From Actinomycetota bacterium (GTDB taxonomy: Bacteria; Actinomycetota; Actinomycetes; Actinomycetales; Microbacteriaceae), in contig WLNS01000050.1 in the NCBI GenBank assembly GCA_009699665.1, positions 1-9,501 on the forward strand: a stretch of 9,501 nucleotides of DNA, in the 5' to 3' direction. A program made the translations under genes and the position numbers. The notes below the pieces were generated by a model, which was not told the origin of the DNA, did not search any database, and saw only the letters and a program-made list of their open reading frames with translations. This document shows, in pieces, positions 1 through 7,254 of this stretch (the stretch's first letter is position 1; each line of letters starts with the position of its first letter).

Positions 1-244
1 GACCGAGTTCCTCACCAGCCCCCATCGAAGCTCGCACAATCGCAACGTCGGAGAACAATCCGGTGTCCTGAATGAGTTGTCGCGTCATCGCGGCACTTTC
101 GTGAACGCGCTGCGCATCGAACGACGGCCACGAAACACTCGGTATCGCGACCAGGGCAGATAGTTCGCCGAGCAGCCCGCTCGCGCATGACTGCAGGTAA
201 GAATCAATGCTGTCGTCCGGAAAGGCATCAACACGGGAGTCCAT
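1..244 (-). CDS. Dipeptidase / M20-family metallopeptidase, N-terminal fragment
   Basis: The first 81 residues of a minus-strand protein that runs off the left edge. The stretch at residues about 24-52, containing VAIPSVSW (32-39) followed by a PSFD..RVHESA pattern, is typical of the N-terminus of actinobacterial M20 dipeptidases. These are cytoplasmic zinc enzymes that hydrolyse dipeptides or related amides. The conserved entry to the catalytic domain should follow just after the last visible residues (..GAGEELG). The zinc ligands lie outside the window, so activity cannot be judged. The ATG at 244-242 is the natural start. It has no Shine-Dalgarno sequence but sits 7 bases after a good -10 hexamer, which suggests a leaderless mRNA. 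The gene is divergent from the DUF3043 gene, with 47 bases between the two starts. Family assignment is by pattern recognition only. Confidence 0.75.
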   Translation of the reverse strand, partial: MDSRVDAFPDDSIDSYLQSCASGLLGELSALVAIPSVSWPSFDAQRVHESAAMTRQLIQDTGLFSDVAIVRASMGAGEELG

Positions 245-251
245 GGCGCTA

Positions 252-279
252 ATCTTAGGTTCGCTGGTGTGTATTTCAC
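252..279 (-). promoter_or_regulatory. Candidate leaderless promoter of the dipeptidase gene
   Basis: On the minus strand, TAAGAT (257-252) matches the actinobacterial -10 pattern TANNNT. GTGAAA (279-274) matches TTGACA at four of six bases with a 16-base spacer. Seven bases separate the -10 from the ATG at 244, so transcription would begin at or next to the start codon. On the plus strand the overlapping TAGGTT (256-261) could be the -10 for the DUF3043 gene, but no matching -35 is visible for it. Assignment is by sequence only. Confidence 0.45.
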
Positions 280-281
280 GT

Positions 282-286
282 GAGGA
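282..286 (+). promoter_or_regulatory. Shine-Dalgarno that decides the DUF3043 start
   Basis: GAGGA lies 5 bases before the TTG at 292. The in-frame GTG at 280 overlaps this element and has no purine-rich site of its own upstream. This spacing favours TTG 292 as the real start over the longer GTG version. Confidence 0.55.
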
Positions 287-291
287 AACCA

Positions 292-846
292 TTGTCGAAA
301 AATAGTGTCGAACCGACTGCCGAATCCGAAGCCAACGCAAACGCTGCGGGCAAAGGCAGAGCAACGCCCACGCGCAAAGAGCGTGAGGCCGCCAACCGTC
401 GCCCCCTCGTGCCTGCGGATCGCAGCGAGGCGCGCCGAATGAATCGTTCCCAGATGAACGAACAACGCGAAAAGGCTCGTGCGGGCATGGCGTCTGGAGA
501 TGAACGCTACTTACCCGCGCGCGATAAAGGCCCTCAAAAACGCTACGTTCGTGACTACGTTGATGCGCGCTATAGCGTCGGTGAGCTCACGATCCCGTTC
601 ATGGTGCTCGTCATCCTCACCTCGTTCGTGCCCGCACTGATGGAAATTGGCGTCATCGTCATGTGGGCATTCTTATTGATTGTCATTGTTGACTGCGCCA
701 TCTTGTCGTTTATATTGCGTAAGCGTCTAGCGGAGAAATTCAGCACGGTGGAGCGTGTGACCTGGTATGCGTCGATGCGCGCCATTCAGCTGCGTCCCAT
801 GCGAATGCCCAAGCCAACCGCGAAGCGCAGACAATACCCGAGTTAG
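292..846 (+). CDS. DUF3043 family membrane protein
   Basis: A 184-residue protein of unknown function, widespread in Actinomycetota. The N-terminal ~90 residues are charged and probably cytoplasmic. They carry the family motifs GKGRATPTRKE (20-30), GDERYLPARDKGP (69-81) and RDYVDARY (87-94). Two hydrophobic segments follow (about 100-120 and 122-142) with little between them, so a membrane hairpin is likely. The C-terminal basic tail ends with MPKPTAKRRQYPS (172-184), another family signature. The start is taken as TTG 292 because GAGGA precedes it at good spacing. GTG at 280 would add four residues. The gene is divergent from the dipeptidase and convergent with pyrD. No enzymatic motif is visible, so no function is proposed beyond membrane attachment. 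Confidence 0.88.
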   Translation: MSKNSVEPTAESEANANAAGKGRATPTRKEREAANRRPLVPADRSEARRMNRSQMNEQREKARAGMASGDERYLPARDKGPQKRYVRDYVDARYSVGELTIPFMVLVILTSFVPALMEIGVIVMWAFLLIVIVDCAILSFILRKRLAEKFSTVERVTWYASMRAIQLRPMRMPKPTAKRRQYPS

Positions 847-864
847 CGGAGACGTCTGCTAGCT
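841..864. terminator. Hairpin between the convergent DUF3043 and pyrD genes
   Basis: Arms 841-850 and 855-864 pair over ten positions around a GACG loop, including two G.U wobbles when read as plus-strand RNA. On the minus strand those two become A.C mismatches, so the structure should serve the DUF3043 transcript better. Both stop codons (844-846 plus, 861-859 minus) fall inside it. No U tract follows on either side, which is common for actinobacterial terminators but lowers confidence. Confidence 0.4.
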
Positions 865-1917
865 AAAAGTCGAATTGAGACCGCGCGTAATGCTCCGGGC
901 CCAACCGGGACCAAAGTAAACGAAACCGGTATAGCCCTGAACGAGGTCGGCACCGTCGGCCAGGCGACTCCGCACGTCGTCCGCGGATTCAACACCGCCG
1001 GCCGCGACGAGCGCGAAAGTCCGTGGAACCCGAGAGCGGAGCCGCCGCACTACTTCTCGAGAACGATCCGCAACAGGCGGGCCAGATAGCCCACCCTCCC
1101 CAGCGACAGCGATGGTCTGCGCGTCGGAGCTTAGTCCCGCACGCGAAATGGTCGTATTCGTGGCAATGATGCCCGCGATTCCGATCTCAACACACATGTC
1201 GGCGATGCCATCGACCTGTTTGTCTGTCAGGTCAGGAGCGATTTTGACAAACAGGGGCACCCCATCGACGGCACCGTGAACCGCGCGCACCAGGGGCTCG
1301 AGATTCTTTATGTCTTGAAGCCCACGTAATCCGGGCGTGTTCGGTGACGACACGTTGACGACGACGTAGTCGGCCACCGGCGCCAAAAGGCGCGCGGATA
1401 CCAGGTAGTCATCTACCGCATCCTCGACGTCAACAGCCCGGCTCTTGCCGATATTCACTCCGATAATGAGCGTCGAACGCACTGAACGCAGGCGGTCCAG
1501 CCGTCGTCGCACCCGGTGGGCACCGGAATTGTTGAACCCCATGCGATTGATCAGTGCGCGGTCCTGAATCAGGCGAAACAGTCGCGGACGCTCATTCCCC
1601 GATTGGGCCAGCGCCGTCACGGTGCCCACCTCAACGTGACCAAAACCCAAATTCGCCAACCCCCGCACCATGGTCGCGTCCTTGTCGAATCCGGCGGCGA
1701 GACCAAACGGAGTCGAAAAGTTGAGACCGGCCACACGGGTTCGTAGCTCAGGCCCCGGCCGGCATGTCGCGCGCAAGAGGTGGCCAATGATCGGCCATCC
1801 GGCAAGCCGAATAACGGGCATGGCGAGATGATGCGCGCGTTCTGGATCTAGGCGCGAGAAAAACGACCGAAAAACGAAGCGATAGAAGCCGCCCCCCTTC
1901 GGTTGCTCGCCGGGCAT
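859..1917 (-). CDS. pyrD: Dihydroorotate dehydrogenase, class 2 (quinone-linked)
   Basis: Oxidises dihydroorotate to orotate in pyrimidine synthesis, passing electrons through FMN to membrane quinone. The 352 residues match class 2 length. The N-terminal amphipathic segment (about 11-55, with FYRFVFRSFFSRLDPERAHH) is the membrane and quinone-binding extension that class 1 enzymes lack. Core motifs in order: GLAAGFDKD (72-80), GFGHVEVGTVT (91-101), RMGFNN (125-130), NVSSPNTPGLRGLQ (188-201) with catalytic Ser191, KIAPD (225-229) with the flavin-contacting lysine, AAGGV (305-309) and YTGFVYFGP (329-337). The start ATG shares one base with the nrdR stop (TGATG) and no Shine-Dalgarno is visible, so re-initiation after nrdR is likely. 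It is the last gene of the minus-strand run. The catalytic set looks complete. Confidence 0.97.
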   Translation of the reverse strand: MPGEQPKGGGFYRFVFRSFFSRLDPERAHHLAMPVIRLAGWPIIGHLLRATCRPGPELRTRVAGLNFSTPFGLAAGFDKDATMVRGLANLGFGHVEVGTVTALAQSGNERPRLFRLIQDRALINRMGFNNSGAHRVRRRLDRLRSVRSTLIIGVNIGKSRAVDVEDAVDDYLVSARLLAPVADYVVVNVSSPNTPGLRGLQDIKNLEPLVRAVHGAVDGVPLFVKIAPDLTDKQVDGIADMCVEIGIAGIIATNTTISRAGLSSDAQTIAVAGEGGLSGPPVADRSREVVRRLRSRVPRTFALVAAGGVESADDVRSRLADGADLVQGYTGFVYFGPGWARSITRGLNSTFS

Positions 1918-2411
1918 CAGGCCGAACCAGGCATGTCAGTTGCGGTATCTTTCTTTGCGGATAATTCGCGCTCGGCACGCAGTACGGTGACGGCGGCCTC
2001 GAAATCGCCTAACGAGTCAAAGGCCTGATACACGCTGGCGAAACGAAGATAGGCGACCTCGTCCAACTCTTTGAGGGGTGGAAGCACAGCGAGACCAATC
2101 TCATTAGCCTCAATCTGCGAGGCACCCGTGGCACGAATTGCCTCTTCTACCTTTTGCGCGAGGGATGATAGATCGGCGTCGGTCACCGGCCGGCCCTGGC
2201 ATGCCTTTCGAACGCCCGCCACAACCTTTTCCCGGCTAAAAGATTCGACGACTCCCGAGCGCTTGATGACCGACAAACTTGCGGTCTCGAGGGTGCTGAA
2301 TCGGCCTCCACACTCGGGGCATTGTCGTCGGCGACGAATCGAGAGGCCATCATCTGACGTTCGGGAGTCAATGACACGCGAGTCTGAGTGCCGACAAAAG
2401 GGACAGAACAC
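1917..2411 (-). CDS. nrdR: Transcriptional repressor NrdR
   Basis: A zinc-ribbon/ATP-cone regulator that senses ATP and dATP and represses ribonucleotide reductase genes. The protein from GTG 2411 has 164 residues. Zinc ligands are C3, C6, C31 and C34 (FCPFCRH at 2-8 and QCPECGGRF at 30-38). The basic IRRRRQ stretch (25-30) belongs to the DNA-binding part. An ATP-cone follows (about 45-135), opening with ..SVIKRSG and FSREK. The frame stays open upstream to 2525, but that extension lies inside hisD, whereas the family begins right at the first zinc-ribbon Cys-Pro. GTG 2411 is one base after the hisD TGA, with AAGGG (2424-2420) 8 bases upstream. The end overlaps the pyrD start by one base. I see no clear NrdR box in this window, so its targets are presumably elsewhere. 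Confidence 0.96.
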   Translation of the reverse strand: MFCPFCRHSDSRVIDSRTSDDGLSIRRRRQCPECGGRFSTLETASLSVIKRSGVVESFSREKVVAGVRKACQGRPVTDADLSSLAQKVEEAIRATGASQIEANEIGLAVLPPLKELDEVAYLRFASVYQAFDSLGDFEAAVTVLRAERELSAKKDTATDMPGSA

Positions 2412-2412
2412 G

Positions 2413-3726
2413 TCAGTCGCCCTTCGCAAATCGAATCTCGACGGCATCGCCGTGAGCCGGCAGATTCTCGGCATCTGCCAGAGCCCGAATCTCGGGTGCA
2501 ACACCCAGCAATGCCGCCTTGTCATAACGAATTACCTGTTGAGCACGCAAGAACGTGTAGGCACCCACCGCAGAAGAAAATCGTGCCTGTCCCACGGTCG
2601 GAAGGATGTGATTTGAACCCGCAGAGTAATCGCCCAGGCTCACCGGTGCGTTGGGTCCGACAAAAATTGCTCCCGCATTGGTGAGCCTCGAGAGCAATGC
2701 CTCCGGATCGGACACCTGAACTTCGAGGTGTTCGGGGGCATAAGCATTACTAAATTCGACTGCGTGGTTCATGTCGTCGACGAGAACAATGGCGGACTGG
2801 CTTCCGCTCAGGGCTTTGATAACCCTCGCGCGATGGTGGGTCTCCGTCGTCAATTGTTCAACCTCACGTTTCACGGCATCCGCCAGATCGACGGAGTCGG
2901 TAACCAGAACACCCGCCGCCATCACGTCATGCTCGGCCTGTGAGATCAGGTCAGCCGCCACGAACCTCGGATTTGCCGTGATGTCGGCAATGATGAGTAT
3001 TTCAGTGGGACCCGCCTCAGAATCAATTCCGACCAGACCACGTACGAGGCGCTTGGCAGCAGCAACAAAAACATTTCCGGGTCCGGTAATGACATCCACG
3101 GGTTCAAGGTCGAGGCTGGGAATTCCGTGCGCGAGGGCAGCAATGGCACCCGCGCCACCCATGGCGTAGACCTCATCAAGACCCAAGAGTTCAGCTGCCG
3201 CCAAGATGGTGGGGTGAACACCGTGGTCAAATTCGCGCTGCGGCGGGGAAACAAGGGCGATCGAAGTGACGCCGGCGACCTGAGCGGGAACGACATTCAT
3301 CACCACGCTCGACGGGTAGACGGCCTGACCACCCGGCACATAGAGCCCGACGCGCGTCACTGGTATCCATCGTTGTTCTACTCGTGCTCCCGGTGCCAAG
3401 AGGGTGTCTCGACCCGAGGGAACCTGGGCTAGCGACACCTCCCGAACCCGTGATATCGCGGCTTCCAGCGCCGATCGCACTCCGGCATCAAGCCCCAGGA
3501 GCGCGCGACGCATCTCGGGGGCGGCAATTCGCAGTGACTGGGGAGCTCCGCCATCAAACTTATCGGCCTGGTCTCGAAGGGCACCTTCGCCCCGAGCCAC
3601 GACGTCATCAATCAGTGCCGACACGACACTCACGACACTCGAGACATCGTTATCTGCGCGGGGCACTAAAGACGCTAGTACCGCGGCACTTCTTTCGGTG
3701 CCCCTGAGGTCAAGCGTCGATAACAT
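2413..3726 (-). CDS. hisD: Histidinol dehydrogenase
   Basis: Catalyses the last two steps of histidine synthesis, histidinol to histidinal to histidine, using two NAD+ and a zinc ion. The 437 residues are full length. Conserved parts: LDLRG (5-9), VGLYVPGG (126-133), VYPSSVVMN (137-145), GPGN (215-218) and SEAGPTE (236-242). The zinc ligands are expected at Q263 and H266 (SQAEHD), D366 (SLGDYSAG) and H425 (LPAHGDA). The catalytic pair E332/H333 sits in YAPEHLE. All are present. The start is fixed by the N-terminal LDLRG motif, yet no Shine-Dalgarno precedes the ATG. The gene lies 21 bases after dnaE and one base before nrdR. No other his gene is visible here, so it is separated from any his operon at least within this window. 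Confidence 0.97.
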   Translation of the reverse strand: MLSTLDLRGTERSAAVLASLVPRADNDVSSVVSVVSALIDDVVARGEGALRDQADKFDGGAPQSLRIAAPEMRRALLGLDAGVRSALEAAISRVREVSLAQVPSGRDTLLAPGARVEQRWIPVTRVGLYVPGGQAVYPSSVVMNVVPAQVAGVTSIALVSPPQREFDHGVHPTILAAAELLGLDEVYAMGGAGAIAALAHGIPSLDLEPVDVITGPGNVFVAAAKRLVRGLVGIDSEAGPTEILIIADITANPRFVAADLISQAEHDVMAAGVLVTDSVDLADAVKREVEQLTTETHHRARVIKALSGSQSAIVLVDDMNHAVEFSNAYAPEHLEVQVSDPEALLSRLTNAGAIFVGPNAPVSLGDYSAGSNHILPTVGQARFSSAVGAYTFLRAQQVIRYDKAALLGVAPEIRALADAENLPAHGDAVEIRFAKGD

Positions 3727-3735
3727 GATGCGCCA

Positions 3736-3741
3736 AGTCTA
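3736..3741 (-). promoter_or_regulatory. Candidate -10 element before hisD
   Basis: TAGACT on the minus strand fits TANNNT and ends 9 bases before the hisD ATG, predicting a leader of only two or three bases. That would explain the missing Shine-Dalgarno. No convincing -35 is visible, and the element lies in the 21-base dnaE-hisD gap. Weak on its own. Confidence 0.25.
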
Positions 3742-3747
3742 CGGGGG

Positions 3748-6700
3748 CTACTCTAAACAGCCCGGGCCTAAGAGCGCTTTCAATTCGCCGAACAGATCTG
3801 GGCTCACGGTGACCCGTTGAGAAATCTCAAAAAGTCTCGTTGACTCCGGTCGCACAAGAGTCAATCGAACCTCAGAGTCTCCGGGGTGTCGACTCAAGAT
3901 GCCCTGCAGTGCCTCAACCACGGTTGTCGTCGCACGGCGTTCCTCAACGCGAATGCCGAGGCTCTCCGCCACGACGACGCGAGAGACGTCCGGCATGGTG
4001 ACACCCTGAGCGGTAATTTTCTTTCCATCGTCCCCGCCATTCACGCGTCCGCGCACGGCGACGACAGTGTCGTTAGTCAGGTCTTTTCCAAACTCCAGAT
4101 AGGTCTTACCCAAGAACATCACTGTCATCTCGCCCGTAAAATCTTCGACTTGCACCGCCGCATAGGGATTCCCAGAATTTCGCGCGACCCGGCGCTGAAC
4201 ATCTGTAATAAGGCCCGCGATCGTTACCTGGTCGCCATCGTCGACGATCTCCCCCGCATTCACTTCAACGATTGTGGCGGTGGCGTGCTTTGCCAATTCA
4301 AGCTCGAGTCCGCGCAACGGATGATCTGAAACGTACAAACCCAGCATCTCCCGCTCAAAAGCGAGAAGATCGCGCTTGACCCATTCGGGGCGATCAGGAA
4401 CACGCGGCCTCGTCGTTTCGTCATCAAAGAGATCGCCAAACAAGTCGACCATGCCATTGGCCTCATTGCGCTTCAGGCTGGCGGCCTCGTCAATAGCGGT
4501 TTCGTGAATTTCCATCAGAGCCCGTCGCGTGTGTCCCAAGCCATCGAAAGCTCCCGCTTTAATGAGGGATTCGATGGTCTTTTTGTTGGCTACCTGCAAC
4601 GGCACTTTTTTGACAAAGTCGTGAAACGAGGTAAAACGACCCTTTTCATTCCGCGCTGCCCTCAACGCTTCAACGACGTTTGCTCCAATGTTCCGAATAG
4701 CGCCCAGCCCGAATCGAATATCGTTACCGACCGCAGAAAACATACCGTCCGACTCGTTGACGTCGGGTGGTAACACGCTCACACCCATGCGCCGACACTC
4801 TGACAGGTAGACGCCCAACTTGTCCTTTGCATCCCCGACACTGGTGAGAAGGGCCGCCATGTACTCCGGGGCATAGTTGGCCTTGAGATAAGCCGTCCAG
4901 TAGCTCAAGACTCCGTAGCCCGCGGAGTGCGCCTTGTTAAAGGCGTAATCAGCAAAAGGTAACAGGGTGTCCCACAGGGCCTTCTGCGCGGGTCGACTGA
5001 AGCCACGCTGCGACATGCCGGCTTCAAAATCAGCCTGTAGTTTGTCCAGCTCGGATTTCTTTTTCTTGCCCATAGCGCGCCGCAAAACGTCGGCCTGCCC
5101 GAGGGTAAAGCCGGCAACTTTTTGTGCGACGGCCATTACTTGTTCCTGATAAACAATGAGACCGAAGGTAGACCCCAAAATTTCGTCCAACGGGCCGGCC
5201 AGTTCCGGGTGAATTGGTTCGCTGACCTGAAGTCCGTTCTTGCGCAGCGCGTAGTTGCTGTGCGAATTCATGGCCATGGGCCCCGGTCGGTACAGTGCGA
5301 TGACGGCCGAAATATCTTCAAAGTTTGTCGGTTTCAACTGTCGCAGCAGAGCCCGCATGGGTCCGCCGTCCAGCTGGAAAACCCCCAGTGTGTCCCCACG
5401 CCCCAGAAGGGCATACGTGCTCGGGTCCGCATCAAGATCAAGTGATTCAGGAGCGACCGTTTCGCCACGGTTATGAGCAATATTCGCAATGGCGTCTTCA
5501 ATCACGGTGAGGTTGCGCAGGCCCAAGAAGTCCATCTTCAACAGTCCCAGCGACTCACACGGTGGTTGATCGAACTGGGTGATGACGGCGCCATCGTCAC
5601 GCATCATGATGGGAACGAGATCAATAAGCGGCTCGGCCGACATAATCACGCCCGCCGCGTGCACACCCCATTGCCGTTTGAGATTCTCAAGTCCTTTGGC
5701 CGTCTCGAATGCCGAGGCGGCTTCGGGATCTGTTGCAATGAGTTCCCGAAAATCGTTTGCCTCCTTGTATCGCTCAGAATCGGGATCCATGATGTCGTCG
5801 AGAGTGATGTCTTTGCCCATGACTGGCCGCGGCATGGCCTTCGTGAGACGTTCTCCGACCGCATAGGGCATGCCGAGTACGCGGGCTGAATCCTTCAGGG
5901 CTTGTTTAGCCTTGATGGTGCCAAAGGTCACGATTTGCGCAACACGATCATCGCCGTACTTTTCGGTCACGTAACGGATGACTTCGCCGCGACGCCGATC
6001 GTCGAAATCGACGTCAACGTCGGGAAGTGACACGCGATCTGGGTTCAAGAAGCGCTCAAAAATCAAGCCGTAGCGCAGCGGGTCCAGCTCGGTAATGCCC
6101 ATGGCGAACGAGGCGAGAGATCCGGCCGCCGATCCTCGGCCGGGACCCACGCGAATCCCCTGAGCGCGGGCCCAACCGATGAAATCTGAAACAACGAGAA
6201 AGTAGCCGGGGAATCCCATTTTTGTAATGACATCCACCTCATAGGCGGCTTGGGTCTGATGCGCTTCGCTCACTCCATCCGGGAACCGACGGGCAAGGCC
6301 CCTTGTGACTTCTTTGGCAAACCACGAGGCTTCGGTTTCGCCCTCAGGCACCGGAAATCGTGGCATCAAATCGCGCTTCTCAAAGGAGGACTCGCAGCGC
6401 TCTGCAATAAGCAGAGTGTTGTCACACGCTTCGGGAAGGTCCCGAAAAACCTGCCGCATCTCGGCGGGCGACTTAAGGTAGAACTCGTTTGATTCGAACC
6501 TAAATCTCTTGGGATCATCAAGGGTTGACCCTGATTGAACACACAAGAGGGCAGCATGAGCACCCGCGTCGGCCGAATGAGTGTAGTGAAGGTCATTGGT
6601 GCCGACGACGGGTATTCCCAGATCTCGCGCCAGCCTGAGCAGGTCAGCGGTCACGCGCCGCTCGATGTCGAGGCCGTGATCCATGATCTCGACAAAATAG

Positions 6701-7254
6701 TTTTCGGCACCGAAGATGTCTCGAAAATCTGCGGCTGCCGTGCGAGCCTCGTCATACTGCCCTAAACGCAATCTCGTCTGTACTTCACCGCCCGGGCATC
6801 CCGTGGTGGCGATGAGCCCACTGGCGTAGCGACTCAGAATCTCGCGGTCCATTCGTGGCTTCGAATAGAAACCCTCGAGTGACGACAACGAAGAAAGACG
6901 AAAGAGATTGTGCATGCCTTCCGTTGACGACGAGAGCAGCGTGAGGTGCGTATAAGCGCCACCCCCCGAAACATCGTCTTCGCCACCGCCGCCCCACTGG
7001 ACTCGGGTTTTTTCAGATCGGTGCGTACCAGGCGTGAGATAAGCCTCGATGCCGATGATGGGCTTCACTCCGGCGTTCGTCGCACTTTGCCAGAAGTCGT
7101 AAGCACCAAACATATTGCCGTGATCAGTTATGGCTAGGGCCGGCATACCGAGTTCCACGGCGGCCGTAACGAGAGGCGTGATTCGCGCCGCACCGTCGAG
7201 CATCGAATACTCGGTGTGCACGTGGAGGTGAACGAAAGAATCCCGTTCACTCAT
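3748..7254 (-). CDS. dnaE: DNA polymerase III alpha subunit (DnaE1 type)
   Basis: The replicative polymerase of the chromosome, 1168 residues from the ATG at 7254. The PHP domain (about 3-270) keeps what I recall as the nine metal ligands of actinobacterial DnaE1: H11, H13, D20, H45, E70, H103, C153, D221 and H223, which implies a working built-in 3'-5' exonuclease. The polymerase core shows VGPGRGSAAGSL (369-380), PDVDVDFDDRRR (411-422) with catalytic D414 and D416, QWGVHAAGV (528-536), the third aspartate D575 in KMDFLGLR, and FNKAHSAGYG (772-781). A helix-hairpin-helix region (about 829-880) and an OB fold (about 1008-1050) follow. MVDLF (935-939) sits where a QxDLF-like clamp-binding motif is expected. 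The frame opens at an ATG at 7305 (17 more residues), but DSFVHLHVHTEYS normally follows a short N-terminus, so 7254 is preferred. A GGAG lies 11 bases before it. Confidence 0.97.
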   Translation of the reverse strand: MSERDSFVHLHVHTEYSMLDGAARITPLVTAAVELGMPALAITDHGNMFGAYDFWQSATNAGVKPIIGIEAYLTPGTHRSEKTRVQWGGGGEDDVSGGGAYTHLTLLSSSTEGMHNLFRLSSLSSLEGFYSKPRMDREILSRYASGLIATTGCPGGEVQTRLRLGQYDEARTAAADFRDIFGAENYFVEIMDHGLDIERRVTADLLRLARDLGIPVVGTNDLHYTHSADAGAHAALLCVQSGSTLDDPKRFRFESNEFYLKSPAEMRQVFRDLPEACDNTLLIAERCESSFEKRDLMPRFPVPEGETEASWFAKEVTRGLARRFPDGVSEAHQTQAAYEVDVITKMGFPGYFLVVSDFIGWARAQGIRVGPGRGSAAGSLASFAMGITELDPLRYGLIFERFLNPDRVSLPDVDVDFDDRRRGEVIRYVTEKYGDDRVAQIVTFGTIKAKQALKDSARVLGMPYAVGERLTKAMPRPVMGKDITLDDIMDPDSERYKEANDFRELIATDPEAASAFETAKGLENLKRQWGVHAAGVIMSAEPLIDLVPIMMRDDGAVITQFDQPPCESLGLLKMDFLGLRNLTVIEDAIANIAHNRGETVAPESLDLDADPSTYALLGRGDTLGVFQLDGGPMRALLRQLKPTNFEDISAVIALYRPGPMAMNSHSNYALRKNGLQVSEPIHPELAGPLDEILGSTFGLIVYQEQVMAVAQKVAGFTLGQADVLRRAMGKKKKSELDKLQADFEAGMSQRGFSRPAQKALWDTLLPFADYAFNKAHSAGYGVLSYWTAYLKANYAPEYMAALLTSVGDAKDKLGVYLSECRRMGVSVLPPDVNESDGMFSAVGNDIRFGLGAIRNIGANVVEALRAARNEKGRFTSFHDFVKKVPLQVANKKTIESLIKAGAFDGLGHTRRALMEIHETAIDEAASLKRNEANGMVDLFGDLFDDETTRPRVPDRPEWVKRDLLAFEREMLGLYVSDHPLRGLELELAKHATATIVEVNAGEIVDDGDQVTIAGLITDVQRRVARNSGNPYAAVQVEDFTGEMTVMFLGKTYLEFGKDLTNDTVVAVRGRVNGGDDGKKITAQGVTMPDVSRVVVAESLGIRVEERRATTTVVEALQGILSRHPGDSEVRLTLVRPESTRLFEISQRVTVSPDLFGELKALLGPGCLE

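Noticed and set aside
85..465. Open frame of 126 codons on the minus strand spanning the dipeptidase and DUF3043 starts.
   Set aside because: It overlaps two better supported genes, shows no family motif, and runs antisense to the DUF3043 coding sequence. A shadow frame.
2412..2525. Upstream extension of nrdR (ATG 2525) giving 38 extra residues.
   Set aside because: It would lie within hisD, and NrdR proteins begin immediately before the first Cys-Pro-x-Cys of the zinc ribbon. GTG 2411 with AAGGG fits.
2071..2616. Plus-strand open frame of 181 codons antisense to nrdR and hisD.
   Set aside because: Arg/Ser-rich composition typical of antisense GC-rich sequence, no recognisable domain, and both sense genes are conserved full length.
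3767..3774. CCTAAGAG near the dnaE end, also at 7313-7320, with CTTAGG again at 254-259.
   Set aside because: Short words of this size recur by chance in this length of sequence, and the 3767 copy is inside dnaE coding sequence. Not enough for a shared operator.
3404..3820. Plus-strand open frame of 138 codons antisense to hisD and the dnaE end.
   Set aside because: No motif and no ribosome site considered convincing; low-complexity Ser/Arg/Thr composition.
5473..5889. Plus-strand open frame of 138 codons inside dnaE.
   Set aside because: Antisense to a conserved polymerase region; no domain recognised.
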